Source: Siphonodentalium dalli (Eukaryota; Mollusca; Scaphopoda; Gadilida; Siphonodentaliidae). From it: DNA of 64,000 nucleotides. Position 1 is the stretch's first letter, and every line of letters begins with the position of its first letter. The translations under genes and the position numbers were made by a program. A model generated the notes under the pieces. That model ran no database searches, was not told the DNA's origin, and was given only the letters and a program-made list of their open reading frames with translations. The DNA lies in contig CP136066.1 in the NCBI GenBank assembly GCA_032622095.1, positions 50,504,911 to 50,568,910 of the forward strand. Direction: 5' to 3'. This document shows positions 1 to 10,370 of the stretch, one piece after another.

Positions 1-59
1 GATTATATGATCGGAACATCTCCACAAATGAAGAATAGATCATTCTGATGATTACAATT

Positions 60-555
60 CACGGTGGGGAATCACGTGGTTTCGAGGTTGGTGAGTACCA
101 CGCATTCAAAATGTGCAAACGCACAAAAACGTAATATACGAGGAACTGACACAAAACATAGCAGTTTGACTGCTACGAGCATATGCTAGTTTATTTTTGA
201 AACAAGTTAATAACTTATATGTTCGGAAATACTTAGTGGTTTTCTATAACATTCTGACCAAAGTTGCCAGTCGGAGGTGCGTGGAATACACCAGTCCATA
301 TATCTTGGAGAATCCTTCGACTGAAAACTTTGGTCAGAATGTTAGAGCAAACAAATATGAAATTGGACATAAATGAGGTATCAGCTTGTTTGAAAAATAA
401 TATAGCATCTGCTCGTAGCTGTCAAAATAATATGTAATATGTCATATCTTAGTTTATTACCTTTTTTCCTCGCGTCTGGTCGCGCGTTTTAGATCGCCTC
501 GGCCATTTTGAATGCGTAATACTCATCCACTTGAAACCACGTGTTTCCCACCGTG
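60..555. mobile_element. Foldback element with diverged inverted ends
   Basis: The left end CACGGTGGGGAATCACGTGG pairs with the inverted right end (CACGGTGGGAAACACGTGG), and similarity persists for about 60-90 bp, including GCATTCAAAATG. A second 19-bp perfect inverted pair lies inside (247-265 with 327-345). No clear target duplication. Likely an old MITE; superfamily unknown. Confidence 0.6.
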
Positions 556-619
556 CATTTATAAACTGAAAAACTATTCAGAGCATTTATTCCTTCATTT
601 TTGTTATTTTTGTTGTTGT

Positions 620-795
620 AATCCTTTCTTTACTAAATAGATTCTCCCATCAGTTATAATAGTATACATTGGAATTGTCTGTTATTCATCTGGAGGGATG
701 TTCAAAACAGGCAAAAAGGCCAAAAAGATAATACAAATGCAGAAGGACACATTTCCATTGGTGGGAAATTTTCAGACATTGGAGGGTGAACAGAT
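620..795 (-). mobile_element. Family D fragment (TTAA MITE)
   Basis: Begins CCTTTCTTTACTAAATAGAT and continues through GTATACATTGGAATTG and the CATCTGGAGGG block shared with the copies at 826, 2584 and 63274, in inverse orientation to the copy at 826. The far end is missing, so it is truncated. Confidence 0.6.
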
Positions 796-825
796 TTCTA
801 TGGTGGTAAATATCTGTGCATATTT

Positions 826-1045
826 TTAACACTTTCTTTACTAAATACTCATTGATGAGTAGTTCCCTTAGGAAAGATTCATTTAATATGTCTGAACATT
901 TCCCTCCATTGGAAATGAATCCTTCTGCACTTTATTATCTGCCGTCTGCTTATTTTCTTGAATACCCCTCCAGATGATAATAAACCATTCCATCATATTA
1001 TTTTTTCACTGAATGGGGGAGTCCATTTAGTAAAGAAAGGGTTAA
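826..1045 (+). mobile_element. Family D MITE, complete copy
   Basis: Flanked by TTAA on both sides, with inverted ends (C)ACTTTCTTTACTAAAT and ATTTAGTAAAGAAAGGG. The interior carries ACTCATTGATGAGTAGTTCC, ATCTGAACATTTCC and TTCTGCACTTTATTATC. TTAA targets with CCCTTT ends suggest a piggyBac-like origin; there is no coding sequence. Confidence 0.75.
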
Positions 1046-1258
1046 ATTGTCATGCAAGACATTGAATGGCCCTGAATTTTAATGATGTTGGCGACTGGTT
1101 CACTGAATACTTAATTGAAGATCTTGATAAAATCATCTGACAAAAATTGTGAAGTCCAAAAATGGCCTTGAATGCCATTGTATTTAAAAATTGAGGGCAT
1201 TGAAATATCTTGATATTTATTACTAACTAAATAACTTTGAATGTCATTAGGTCCAATC

Positions 1259-1777
1259 TAGATCATGTCATGAATCTCTACTCTGGCTAACGTCCGTAGA
1301 GATCATATTCCACCAGTACAAAACCTGGGAACTTTTTGAAGTTTTGACAGGGAACCTTATAAAGTCAAAAAAATAATACTGGGGAATATATTTCTTGGTG
1401 ATTATCTGTTCCTTAATAGTGTACTTCACTATATGTGAAGGTCCCAACTCGAAATTGCATGTTTATCTGTGACTTTTGTGAGCCGATATCGCAATAAACT
1501 TTGAATTAATTACCCAGGAAAAGTTCCATAATTGTAAGAAACGCAAAGAAAAATCGCTCACAAAGTCACTTAAATCGTGAAATTTCGAGTTGGGACCTTC
1601 ATCTACAGTGAAGTACATTACTAAGATAGAGATAATAACAAAGAAATATATTCCCTTTGTTATTTTTTCGATTATATAAGGTTCCCTGTCAAAACTTCAA
1701 AAAGTTCCCAGGTTTTGTACTGGTGGAATATGATCTCTACGGGCTATAGCCACAGTAGATATTCATGGCATGATCTA
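1259..1777. mobile_element. Mutator-like MITE with 9-bp target duplication
   Basis: The ends TAGATCATGtCATGAAT and ATTCATGgCATGATCTA begin inverted arms that stay alike for about 220 bp (1259-1485 against 1550-1777), around a short spacer. The exact 9-bp direct repeat GGTCCAATC flanks it at 1250-1258 and 1778-1786. Long terminal inverted repeats with a 9-bp duplication are typical of Mutator-type elements. No open reading frame of note. Confidence 0.85.
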
Positions 1778-1867
1778 GGTCCAATCAGATCATAGAAACA
1801 GTTGTGTGTGCCTTTAGTTAGGTTACTAGTACATAGATTTTGTCTTGCCGATTCCTTGAAATGAGTT

Positions 1868-2005
1868 GTCTGTTTCTGTGTATAATGATTACTGCACCCT
1901 CCCTAATTCATCTGTCCGTTTCTGCGTATAATGATTACTGCTCCCTTCCGAATTCATCTGTCCGTTTCTGTAATATAATGATTACTGCTCCTTCTCTATT
2001 CATCG
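1868..2005 (+). repeat. Tandem repeat, 46 bp x 3
   Basis: Three consecutive units start at 1868, 1914 and 1960, each with GTCYGTTTCTG, ATAATGATTACTGC and ATTCATC. The 46-bp period is not a multiple of three, so the open frame across it is not a protein repeat. Confidence 0.9.
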
Positions 2006-2583
2006 ATGTTCTCATTGTCTGCTGCAGGTTAATCAAAGTCTCTGATGTTTCGTACTGAACATCGTCATTCTGAGCTCCAATAAATCGTCGTGATGATCGT
2101 GTTTCTCCCAGGGCGTAATCTTAATTTTCCCTTTATTGAGCGCAATCTTTGAATGCCATATCATGAGGAGGGAACTTGGGACCAACTAAATTAGACTGGC
2201 TACATTAAACACTATTGTCCGTGAAATTGTTGCTGGCCTGGGGATGTTTGGTCGCAGAATATTCTCATGTATGTGCGATACTGATATAACATGATGCTAT
2301 CGAGACTATGTATCAGATAGATGGACCAGCCTAAAGGTTTTGAATCAAGAGAAGTGACTTCATATCCAATAATTAGAATGGTTGTTATCAAGGAGATGTG
2401 ATTAAGGCAAAAGCTCATTTAACTCTTCAACACCAGCCAATCTCAATTTCTAGCTCAAAAATGGTACTCATGGTCAATATTTTTTTGGATTTTTGAGTTC
2501 CATGAATTTTTAGGTCATGTTAAGGTCAAAATTACAAATGATTCCAACTTTTAAATGAGTTTTGGATTTTATTATTTACATTT
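2006..2583. other. No recognisable feature
   Basis: Unique-looking AT-rich sequence. No exon-like open frame, RNA gene or repeat was recognised. Confidence 0.5.
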
Positions 2584-3029
2584 ATCCCTTTCGTTACTAA
2601 ATGACGAGTACAGTAATGCCCTAAATAATGGACTCCTTAACCACAGCAGAATTATGGGTAACTTTTCAGGATTTAGTCGGAAATATGGCTTGATGCCATT
2701 CATTGGAAAGCTCCCACTGAGAGCTTTCCGATGAATGGCAACAAGCTATATTTCCGATTATATCCTGAAAAGTTACCCATAATTCTGCTGTGGTTAAGGA
2801 GTCCATTATTTAGGCGTTACAAGTTGTTCCTTTAGGAAATGTTCAGGTTTGTTGAACTTATTAGCTGAACATTTCCCCATCATTGAACTGCCATTGAATA
2901 GAAATTTTTCTGCTTCTTTTTGTCTGTCTGCTGTATTGTCCTGAATACCACTTGGATGGAATGATAGACCATTCGAATATAGACTTTTATTACTAGGTAA
3001 GAGAATCCATCTAGTAAAGAAAAGGTTAA
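2584..3029 (+). mobile_element. Family D MITE split by a palindromic element
   Basis: The left end CCCTTTCGTTACTAAATGAC (2584-2610) and the continuation TTGTTCCTTTAGGAAATGTTC (from about 2823) to the right end TTTCTTTAC-complement at 3029 reconstitute a family D copy. The intervening 2611-2820 is a P-family palindrome, which is therefore younger than this D copy. Confidence 0.75.
2611..2820. mobile_element. P-family palindromic element, nested in family D
   Basis: Begins CAGTAATGCCCTAAATAATG and reads back as its own reverse complement through CGACTCCTTAACCACAGCAG, TTATGGGTAACTTTTCAGG and CCATTCATCGGAAAGCTC. The two arms (about 100 bp each) are almost identical, with a loop of a few bases at about 2710. 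Other copies show TA on both sides, as for Tc1/mariner-type insertion. Confidence 0.85.
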
Positions 3030-3078
3030 TATGTTCACTGCCGAAGCCCATTCAATTACATGCAAAAATTACAAGATA

Positions 3079-3290
3079 CAGTAATGCCCTAATTAATCGA
3101 CTCCTTTAACCACAGCAGAATTATGGGTAACTTTTCAGGATTTAGTCGGAAATATGGCTTGTTGCCATTCATCGGAAAGCTCTCCCCGAGAGCTTTCCGA
3201 TGAATGGCAACAAGCCATATTTTCGACTAAATCCTGAAAAGTTACCCATAATTCTGCTTTGGTTAAGAGGTCGATTACTTAGGGCATTAC
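3079..3290. mobile_element. P-family palindromic element, complete
   Basis: Same family as 2611-2820, arms about 103 bp, apex GGAAAGCTCTC-CCC-GAGAGCTTTCC with a 3-nt loop. Only a few arm mismatches, so a stable hairpin in single-stranded DNA or RNA is expected. Confidence 0.85.
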
Positions 3291-3416
3291 AAAAAGTACA
3301 AGATAACTCATAGTCGGCAGTGAACGTGTTAAACTCAAACTACCAGAAACTTTTAAAACTAGATTTCCATGAAAATTTATCATTTTTGTGTCAAAATTAA
3401 GAACATTCAGTTTTAA

Positions 3417-3540
3417 CAGGGCTTATATTTCGGCGAGTATCCAAATCTAGATTCTCGTAAATATTCTCGCAAATTACCCTGGATTCTCGCGAAAAAGTAT
3501 GTTTGGATTCTCGCAAAATCAGATGAAATATATGCCCTGT
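3417..3540. mobile_element. 124-bp TTAA-flanked mini-element
   Basis: TTAA lies on both sides (3413-3416 and 3541-3544). Inverted ends are CAGGGCTTATATTTC and GAAATATATGCCCTG. The interior repeats a GATTCTCGCAAA-like motif about four times (3449-3520). It is one of the shortest elements in the window. Confidence 0.7.
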
Positions 3541-3544
3541 TTAA

Positions 3545-4227
3545 TCATAATAATAATATCCAACATTGAAATTTGTTATCTTTAAAAAAAAGGGGGAGAG
3601 TTTACCTGTCAGCATAAAGGTATAAGGTTGAAATTGTCCTAAGCTGAAAAAGTTTTATGTACACTGTTATGTATATATATTTTTGCCACCCAAATAATAG
3701 CGGGCAGGGGCTGCAGATGGAAATTATGAAGTACACACCCCTTACCATTCAGACCCCCCCTGTATCTCTGCTTGAAACACTGCTTGAAATGGAATTAAAA
3801 ATATTAATGCATTTACTAATTAGTTTGCAGAGTCTAATATGTTTGCTGTGTCTAATATGTTTGCTGTGAATGGGATTTAGATTGCATTTCCTCATTTTAC
3901 CGGTTCCTGTTATTAACCAGATATTCGGTGCTTGACTCTCCATTAATATGGACACATTCTCAGAGCCCTTCATACTGACATGAATTATAAACATAATGCA
4001 CATAATAGCATTCAATGATGGATTCCATGTCACTCAAATTTCTTCAATCACATTTCAAACCCCACTTCTTCGATGGAATCAATTTAATAACCGATCATAA
4101 CTTCTCTCAAGCAAGCTGTTGAGAAATTGATGGTTTTAGTTGTGGGATGTTTGTTCTTTGATTTCACTGACTCATCTCCTTAGCTTTGGATTTGTAAAGA
4201 AGACACAACAGGGGCGCCTCTTGCCCT
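3545..4227. other. No recognisable feature
   Basis: No repeat or exon recognised. A short direct repeat of TCTAATATGTTTGCTGTG occurs at about 3832-3868. Confidence 0.4.
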
Positions 4228-4843
4228 TTAACCCTTTCATGACTGGAGCTTCCTGAAAATTTGCGAAAACCCTGTGACAATCAGAGAAGAATCCAGAGAT
4301 AATTTGGGGACACCTGTTTTCCAGCAGAAGATAAATGTACTAGCTGCTATCCCCATATAATTTAATAAGGCTTCTGCGCTGAACCAACACAGATACATAT
4401 ACATTGTACATGTATTATAAATATGACATACATGTATTTCTGATTTCAATATTCAGCATGCAAATAATGGTTCTATTGCAACTGCAGATTTTTTATTTAC
4501 ATAGCATATTGTTGAATTGCCTTCGAAAATTCAGGTTGACTAAATACTGTCCACTAGAAATTTGGGCTTCTTGAGTTTGGGCTGCCATACCTGTAACAGG
4601 TATCAAAACAGTCCTGGAAATTTCCCTGGTGCCAATGCATTCTCTTATATATGCGAGTTGCCCATATGGTGCCTCATATATAAGAGAATGCATTGGCCTA
4701 ACAATATTTACCTTGATCTTGTAAGCCAGTGCATTCTCTTATATATGCGAGGCTCCCTATGGGAGACTCGCATATATAAGAAAATGTACTGGCAAAGGGT
4801 CTTTAATGCTACACCAGCACAGCTCTCGCCATGAAAGGGTTAA
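4228..4843 (+). mobile_element. Family C MITE interrupted by a 355-bp insertion
   Basis: TTAA and the end CCCTTTCATGACTGGAGCTT at the left; GAAAGGGTTAA at the right (4833-4843). Left and right parts match other C copies, but sequence from about 4277 to 4631 is absent from them and splits the CCCTGTG|CCAATG junction. A clean 67-bp hairpin cassette lies at 4726-4792. Confidence 0.8.
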
Positions 4844-5282
4844 TGGGGGGTGGTACACTGGAGTAGGGGATAGAGAAATCATGTATCAACATAGTTATAA
4901 ACTGTTATATTCTCCTGAGAACAAAATATATTCATTCTGACTTCATAATTTGAACCCCGTCCTTGAAATTGCCTAATATACAATCAAGTGTAAATATTTT
5001 TACATTTATGCAAAACTTCTGACAAAATAGTTTGCTCTTTTCTGAAAGTTGTGTCCCCTTGCCCTTGTTTGCTTCTGGTGCCTATGTTGCAGCTCTTTAT
5101 GAAAATGGACATTTTCCATGATTGATGGATTTTATTATCTAGTTGGTTAAAGTTATTGGCAAAACTCCACTGTGGTTTTTCAGATCTCCAATCCTCCAAT
5201 CTTATATAGAGATGTCTGAGATGGGAAATATGAGCTATTATTCTTGAGTTGAATATTTCTAAGGCAGCTTTTGCAGCCAATA

Positions 5283-5668
5283 AAAAGACATATTATGGAC
5301 TTATTCAGATGCGTGAAATTGATAAGTTAGTACGCATGTGCTTTGCCATCATGGGGAATGTAGCATTCTACTAACATCGCCAAAAATTTCAAAGAAATCG
5401 ACCATACCACTCCATAGAATAGAAAACATTGTCTAAGCTACGCCCAATTGTAAATATTTACATCTCAATTCGGGATGCAACTATTGGCGATATATAATCT
5501 AACACAAATGATTTCGCCATCGAGAGTCATTGAATTTAATATACCGGTATAAGAATGACAGTGTGTATCAGCAATTTGGATTAATATTCATGACAAATAA
5601 CTACTTTGAGAGAGATTATTCTCATTTCTATTTGATCACCCCACCAGAGTGTTTCACATCACTTTAAA
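5283..5668 (+). repeat. Dispersed repeat L, copy 1
   Basis: About 385 bp, shared with 17291-17665: blocks GACATATTATG, AGTTAGTA, CATTCTACTAACATCGCC, TTGTAAATATTTAC, TTTCGCCATCGA and GAGTGTTTCACATCACTTTA line up in order. Ends are not sharply defined. Confidence 0.7.
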
Positions 5669-7060
5669 TATTAGATTTATTTTTGCCACAATAGCGACCT
5701 CTAACTTTGAGACTTGGATCATGGTCGGATTTTACATTCTGTGTTTAGTTTTTCATAAAATAAGATTTATATATTACTTGTGTCAGTCCCATCCGACTTT
5801 TGTAAAAAATAAGATGAAAATCTAGAATTTTGTTTTATTTATGGCCTTATCAATATATTGATTGCACACATAAGATAAGCCACATTAGAAGGATTTATGG
5901 GACATTCGGATCCATATCAGCATGAATCTTTATTGATTTTCATGCAGTGCACTTATTACACTTCAACCTCCACAATCGACTCCTAATCCACCTAAGATTT
6001 CACTGGAGTCTGATATCCACTTCACTCAATCAAGCCATTGTAAGCCTTGGGGTAACTGGATTCTGCTACACCAGGCTCTATGTTAGCCACAGTTGTAAAT
6101 ATATAAACAGCCTTCTGTGGGAAGTTCTTTACACCAAGCTTTAAATCAACATTAGAAATTTGTGCGTGAAGGAAGTAATTGTGTAAGGGTTGCGACTCAA
6201 TTGAGTTGATATTTTATCGTGGATTGGAATCTTAAACGCTGATTTGTTATGGTGTATTTTTGGAAGTTCTGATCTTATGGCTATGCCTGTCATGTACTTA
6301 TTCATATATAACAAGGAATTACAGGTAAGTGAGATGTTTTACAGTCTTGAGAAGAATTTAAATTAAGGTGGACTTAAACATGTATTCCAGAATCATCCAC
6401 AATCAGGGATTGTGGGGGGGGGGGCAACATTCCCAGAGCAGGTTCAGCTGGCAGGGTTAGAATTTTAAATGTGATTTATGATCGTGTATTTTTGGAATTT
6501 CTGATATCATGGTGATGGCTGTCATGTACATATTCATAGATTCCAAAGAAGCAGCCCTCATAATTGGCTACCGCAATCCGTATCATCATGGATAACATCT
6601 ACATATTCATTGATGACAAGGGCTAGTCATTTGAAAATTGGACAGCTACATAGCAAGGAGGATGTGGAAATGCATATGGAATTTCAGTTTGAAAATTTGA
6701 AATGGGATACCAGTTTCCATAGCAACCCTTGGTAGCATCCTCAGTATTGTATTCCGTCCACATGCCTGACATTTTCCCATCTGCCTGAAGGAAAACTCAC
6801 ATTTCACCGGTGCATCCCTGAGTGTCAGGTTTCATCATTGTTGCACTATGTATTCCAGGCATGTTAAAAAAACAGCACATGCTTCGTAGATTGTCTGAGG
6901 TAAACTACAGCATGGTTTACATACACTCTGCTTAACCACTTAGTCTCTAACTCCTTATGTAAACCGATGGTGCAGCGGAACATATGGTCCGTCATGCTTT
7001 ACATGCAATGAACAATGCTCCTCATTATTTTACTAGTAGTTCTTTTACCTGCAATTGTAT
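5669..7060. other. Mostly unannotated; one local duplication
   Basis: A roughly 70-bp block (6241-6312) with TGTATTTTTGG, TTCTGAT and CTGTCATGTAC recurs diverged at 6470-6545, a spacing of about 231 bp. A G-run lies at 6414-6424. No exon or RNA gene recognised. Confidence 0.5.
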
Positions 7061-7454
7061 TTAACCCTTTACCCAACAAACCGGCCAAAAACGGCCAAAT
7101 AAAGCTGCAACAGCCTAAAATATCTTCAGTCTGTCTCAATAGAACCATACACATATGGATATCATTGGAACCGGCTCCTTGACCACATTGTGATAGTTAC
7201 AGTTATGCCCTGTGCCAATGCATTCTCTTAAATATGGGAGTCGACCATAGGTCGCCTCGTATATATAAGAGAATGCATTGGCCTAAAAAAAATCTTAACA
7301 CTTTTTAACATTTTTTCTTACATTCTTTAACAATTTTATAATTTTTAATGCATTAAGCCAATGCATTCTCTTATATATGCGAGGCGACCTATGGTCGACT
7401 CACATATATAAGAGAATGCATTGGCACAGGGCCCTTCTGTTGGGTAAAGGGTTA
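7061..7454 (+). mobile_element. Family A MITE, copy 1
   Basis: TTAA flanks; inverted ends CCCTTTACCCAACA and TGTTGGGTAAAGGG. The left half has ACCGGCCAAA, CAGCCTAAAATATCTTC and TGGATATCATTGGAACCGGC. Two hairpin cassettes (7215-7281 and 7358-7424) are separated by a T-rich spacer and are inverted relative to each other. It lies 5' of talin, so it is probably intergenic. Confidence 0.9.
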
Positions 7455-7678
7455 ATTTGAAGTCTGAGCTAGAGAAAAATTCCATGCTTGCAGTTTCATT
7501 AGTTATTATCACCACTAATGACGTTTTGCAAGGAGAGGGGATGGGTGCGTGATTTACAGATGGGAGGTGGGGGTTGGATAGATTTGTGGAGGAGGAAGTC
7601 TATCACCCTGGTCACCCTAGTAAATGCTACTAATTATAAAGAAAAGTGAGAGGCTTTGAATCTTATGCTACCGCTATT

Positions 7679-8014
7679 CTCAAAGTAATTGACCAGAAAA
7701 ACGGGGTGATACCCCGGTCATGACCGCGGTGATACCGGTAATAAACGGTAGCAGTATCGAGACGGTCATGGCGTGGAGTTACGGTGTTGGGCGATAATGA
7801 TACCGTGGTCTTTTAGCGGGCACCGCATTAATTTTGTTGAATACCGCGGTGATTTTCATGGAACTCTTTTAGGGGAGTTATTTACTCACACATACTTGTT
7901 CGCGTTAACAAGCGGTATCAGTACTGCGGTATTGGAGGATACCGCGGTATAGTACCGCCGTATTAACGGGGTGACACCACGTTATTGGTGGTCAATTACT
8001 TTAAGTATAGCGGT
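7679..8014. mobile_element. TA-flanked element rich in CCGCGGT motifs
   Basis: Inverted ends TACCGCTATTCTCAAAGTAA and its counterpart ending TTAAGTATAGCGGTA (TAATTGACCA shared further in). The interior holds many copies of GGTGATACC, TACCGCGGT and GCGGTAT, making internal short hairpins. A TA duplication at the ends suggests Tc1/mariner-like insertion. About 336 bp, no ORF. Confidence 0.75.
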
Positions 8015-8039
8015 ATTGAAATTAAAGACACAGATGGCC

Positions 8040-8290
8040 TTTGCATTGGGTATTGCTGTTAAAATAGTCACTTCCGTTAAAACGGCCATAAGCAGAAAGA
8101 ATATTAAAATATAGACAGATTTTGTTCTTATACTAATCATAATTATCGCACAAATATGATGTTTTTGTTAAGTCTGTACACTTTGCTATGCAAACAAAAT
8201 GAACTATTATTGACGGAACACAATTAAAACCTGTCATGTTCCTTAAGATGTTGTTTAGTAACGCTCAGCTGATTCAGTTGACAATTTATT
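8040..8290 (+). repeat. Source copy of a 251-bp inverted duplication
   Basis: This segment recurs as its reverse complement at 9160-9410 without indels and with only about two substitutions (for example GTTAAAACGG against GTGAAAACGG, CATAAGCAG against CATAAACAG). It starts 26 bp after the CCGCGGT element and has no inverted ends of its own, which makes an ordinary transposon less likely. Confidence 0.85.
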
Positions 8291-8979
8291 TTGTCTCATA
8301 CTGTCTGAAATGCTTGCACTAACCATACCTAATTTACCTGATGAATTAAATGCCAACTCGTCACTTGTTCAAGGTAAATCGCCTCAGTGAAGAAACGATT
8401 ATTTACTATCGCAATCTAAATAGGCCTGACCAGAAGCCGTTAACAGGGAGGTTGACACCTCCCGGACCGATGTCATCGGATTCTGGTTTAGCTTTCACCA
8501 GACATATGGTATAATGGCTTTTGACTGCGAGAATTAATTCATCCTTCTATACACAAATTAACAGTTGTAGTAGTGTGAGCCTTGATGTATCACCTTATGC
8601 AAATGAGTGAAGGATTCGCATGGAAGGACATACCTTACATTGTTAGTACATTTCTTACACGGCACAGGGACTTTTATTTAGGTTTATGAAGGTAAGAGAT
8701 AGTTAGTTAAATAAATACACATCAAAGACGAGCTTCTCTACTTAATTAAATGCATTGACGATGTATGTTTTAGGGGGTATCGTCCACATAATTGTCTTGT
8801 TTTGGGGTAGCAGTGCTTTGCTGTTATATACTATTAAAAGTACATATGGGATTTGGAGTACATGTAGCTGTAAAACCAGTCAATAATTGACCTAATGTGC
8901 AAACACTTAATTTTTATTTTTTTTCGGATATTTTTTTTCCTATCCAAATTGATATTCTGTACACCAATGATAGAAATTG

Positions 8980-9682
8980 TCAAGTCTGGATAAAGTGTGT
9001 TTGATATTTGCAGAATGAGGTCCCCAGAGGTTGAAGTTAGTGACGCTATCCTGCACAGCAGACTAGCATCACCAAATTCACCCACTGGGAACCTCATTCT
9101 GCTTAGACATCAACTGCTATGGGAGACCTATCAGATAGAAATTCCCCAGTTGAAGTTTGAATAAATTGTCAACTGAATCAGCTGAGCGTTACTAAACAAC
9201 ATCTTAAGGAACATGACAGGTTTTAATTGTGTTCCGTCAATAATAGTTCATTTTGTTTGCATAGCAAAGTGTACAGACTTAACAAAAACATCATATTTGT
9301 GCGATAATTATGATTAGTATAAGAACAAAATCTGTCTATATTTTAATATTCTTTCTGTTTATGGCCGTTTTCACGGAAGTGACTATTTTAACAGCAATAC
9401 CCAATGCAAATTCCCCAGTTGAAGTTTGTGATGTTCACCCATTAGTCCTCATTTTATCTTCTGCAAATCAGGCGATATAGAAACTGAACAGAAGAGAAAA
9501 CGTTAACTAAAAACAATGTTAATTTGAGACTATAGATACTTCCCATGAAGATGAGGCCTAAGCAGAATGATATCCCCAGAGGGTGAATTTGGTGATGATA
9601 GCCCGCTATGTGGGGTAGCATCACTAAATTCACCCTATGGGGACCTCATTCTGTAAATATCAGACACACTATATCCAGGCTT
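8980..9682. mobile_element. Family G MITE interrupted by an inverted copy of nearby DNA
   Basis: Ends CAAGTCTGGATAAAGTGTG and CACACTATATCCAGGCTTG. Left hairpin about 9014-9104 and right hairpin about 9567-9655 flank the usual G centre (CCCAGTTGAAGTT, GATGTTCACCCATTAG, GAGAAAACGTTAACTAAA). The centre is split by 9160-9407, and a 21-bp stretch beginning AAATTCCCC and ending AAGTTTG is present on both sides (9139-9159, 9408-9428). Confidence 0.85.
9160..9410 (-). repeat. Inverted 251-bp duplicate inside the G element
   Basis: Reverse complement of 8040-8290 at about 99% identity, end to end. Its last three bases (AAA) are shared with the flanking 21-bp repeat, i.e. 3-bp microhomology at the junction. 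Confidence 0.85.
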
Positions 9683-9683
9683 G

Positions 9684-10082
9684 TTAACCCTTTACCCAAC
9701 AAACCGGCCAAATAAAGCTTCAACAGCCTAAAATATCTTCGGTATGTCTCAATAGAACCATACAAATATGGATATCATTGGAACCGACTCCTTGACCACA
9801 TTGTGATAGTTACAGTTATGCCCTGTGCCAATGCATTCTCTTATATATGCGAGTCGACCATAGGTCGCCTTGCATATATAAGAGAATGCATTGGCCTAAA
9901 AAAAAAAATCTTACATTTTTTAACAATTTTTATAATATTTTTCTACATTCTTTGACAATTTTATCATTTTTAATATGTGTTAAGCCAATGCATTCTCTTA
10001 TATATGCGAGGCGACCTATGGTCGACTCGCATATATAAGAGAATGCATTGGCACAGGGCCGTTCTGTTGGGTAAAGGGTTAA
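9684..10082 (+). mobile_element. Family A MITE, copy 2
   Basis: TTAA-flanked with CCCTTTACCCAACA ends, two mutually inverted hairpin cassettes (about 9830-9896 and 9986-10052). It begins one base after the right end of the family G element, so the two abut. Confidence 0.9.
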
Positions 10083-10370
10083 AGGTGTGTTGCTGTTGTC
10101 ATTCGATTGCTGGATGATGAAGTGATAAATGTTTCCACACTCACAGATCTATCTGGAATATATATATATCTAACTGGAATAATATGTGCCACTCAATAGT
10201 ATTTTAGTCAACTGATAATTTTTTCTGAACTGTTTGTACTTTTGAATTTCAGAGGGAGATAACTCATTAGTTAAAATTAGGTCATGTGCTTTTGTGCAGA
10301 AAATATATCTCTCTGTAAAATTGAAATTCAATAATTGAAACAGTTTTCACACATGACCTGCTACCTTGGC

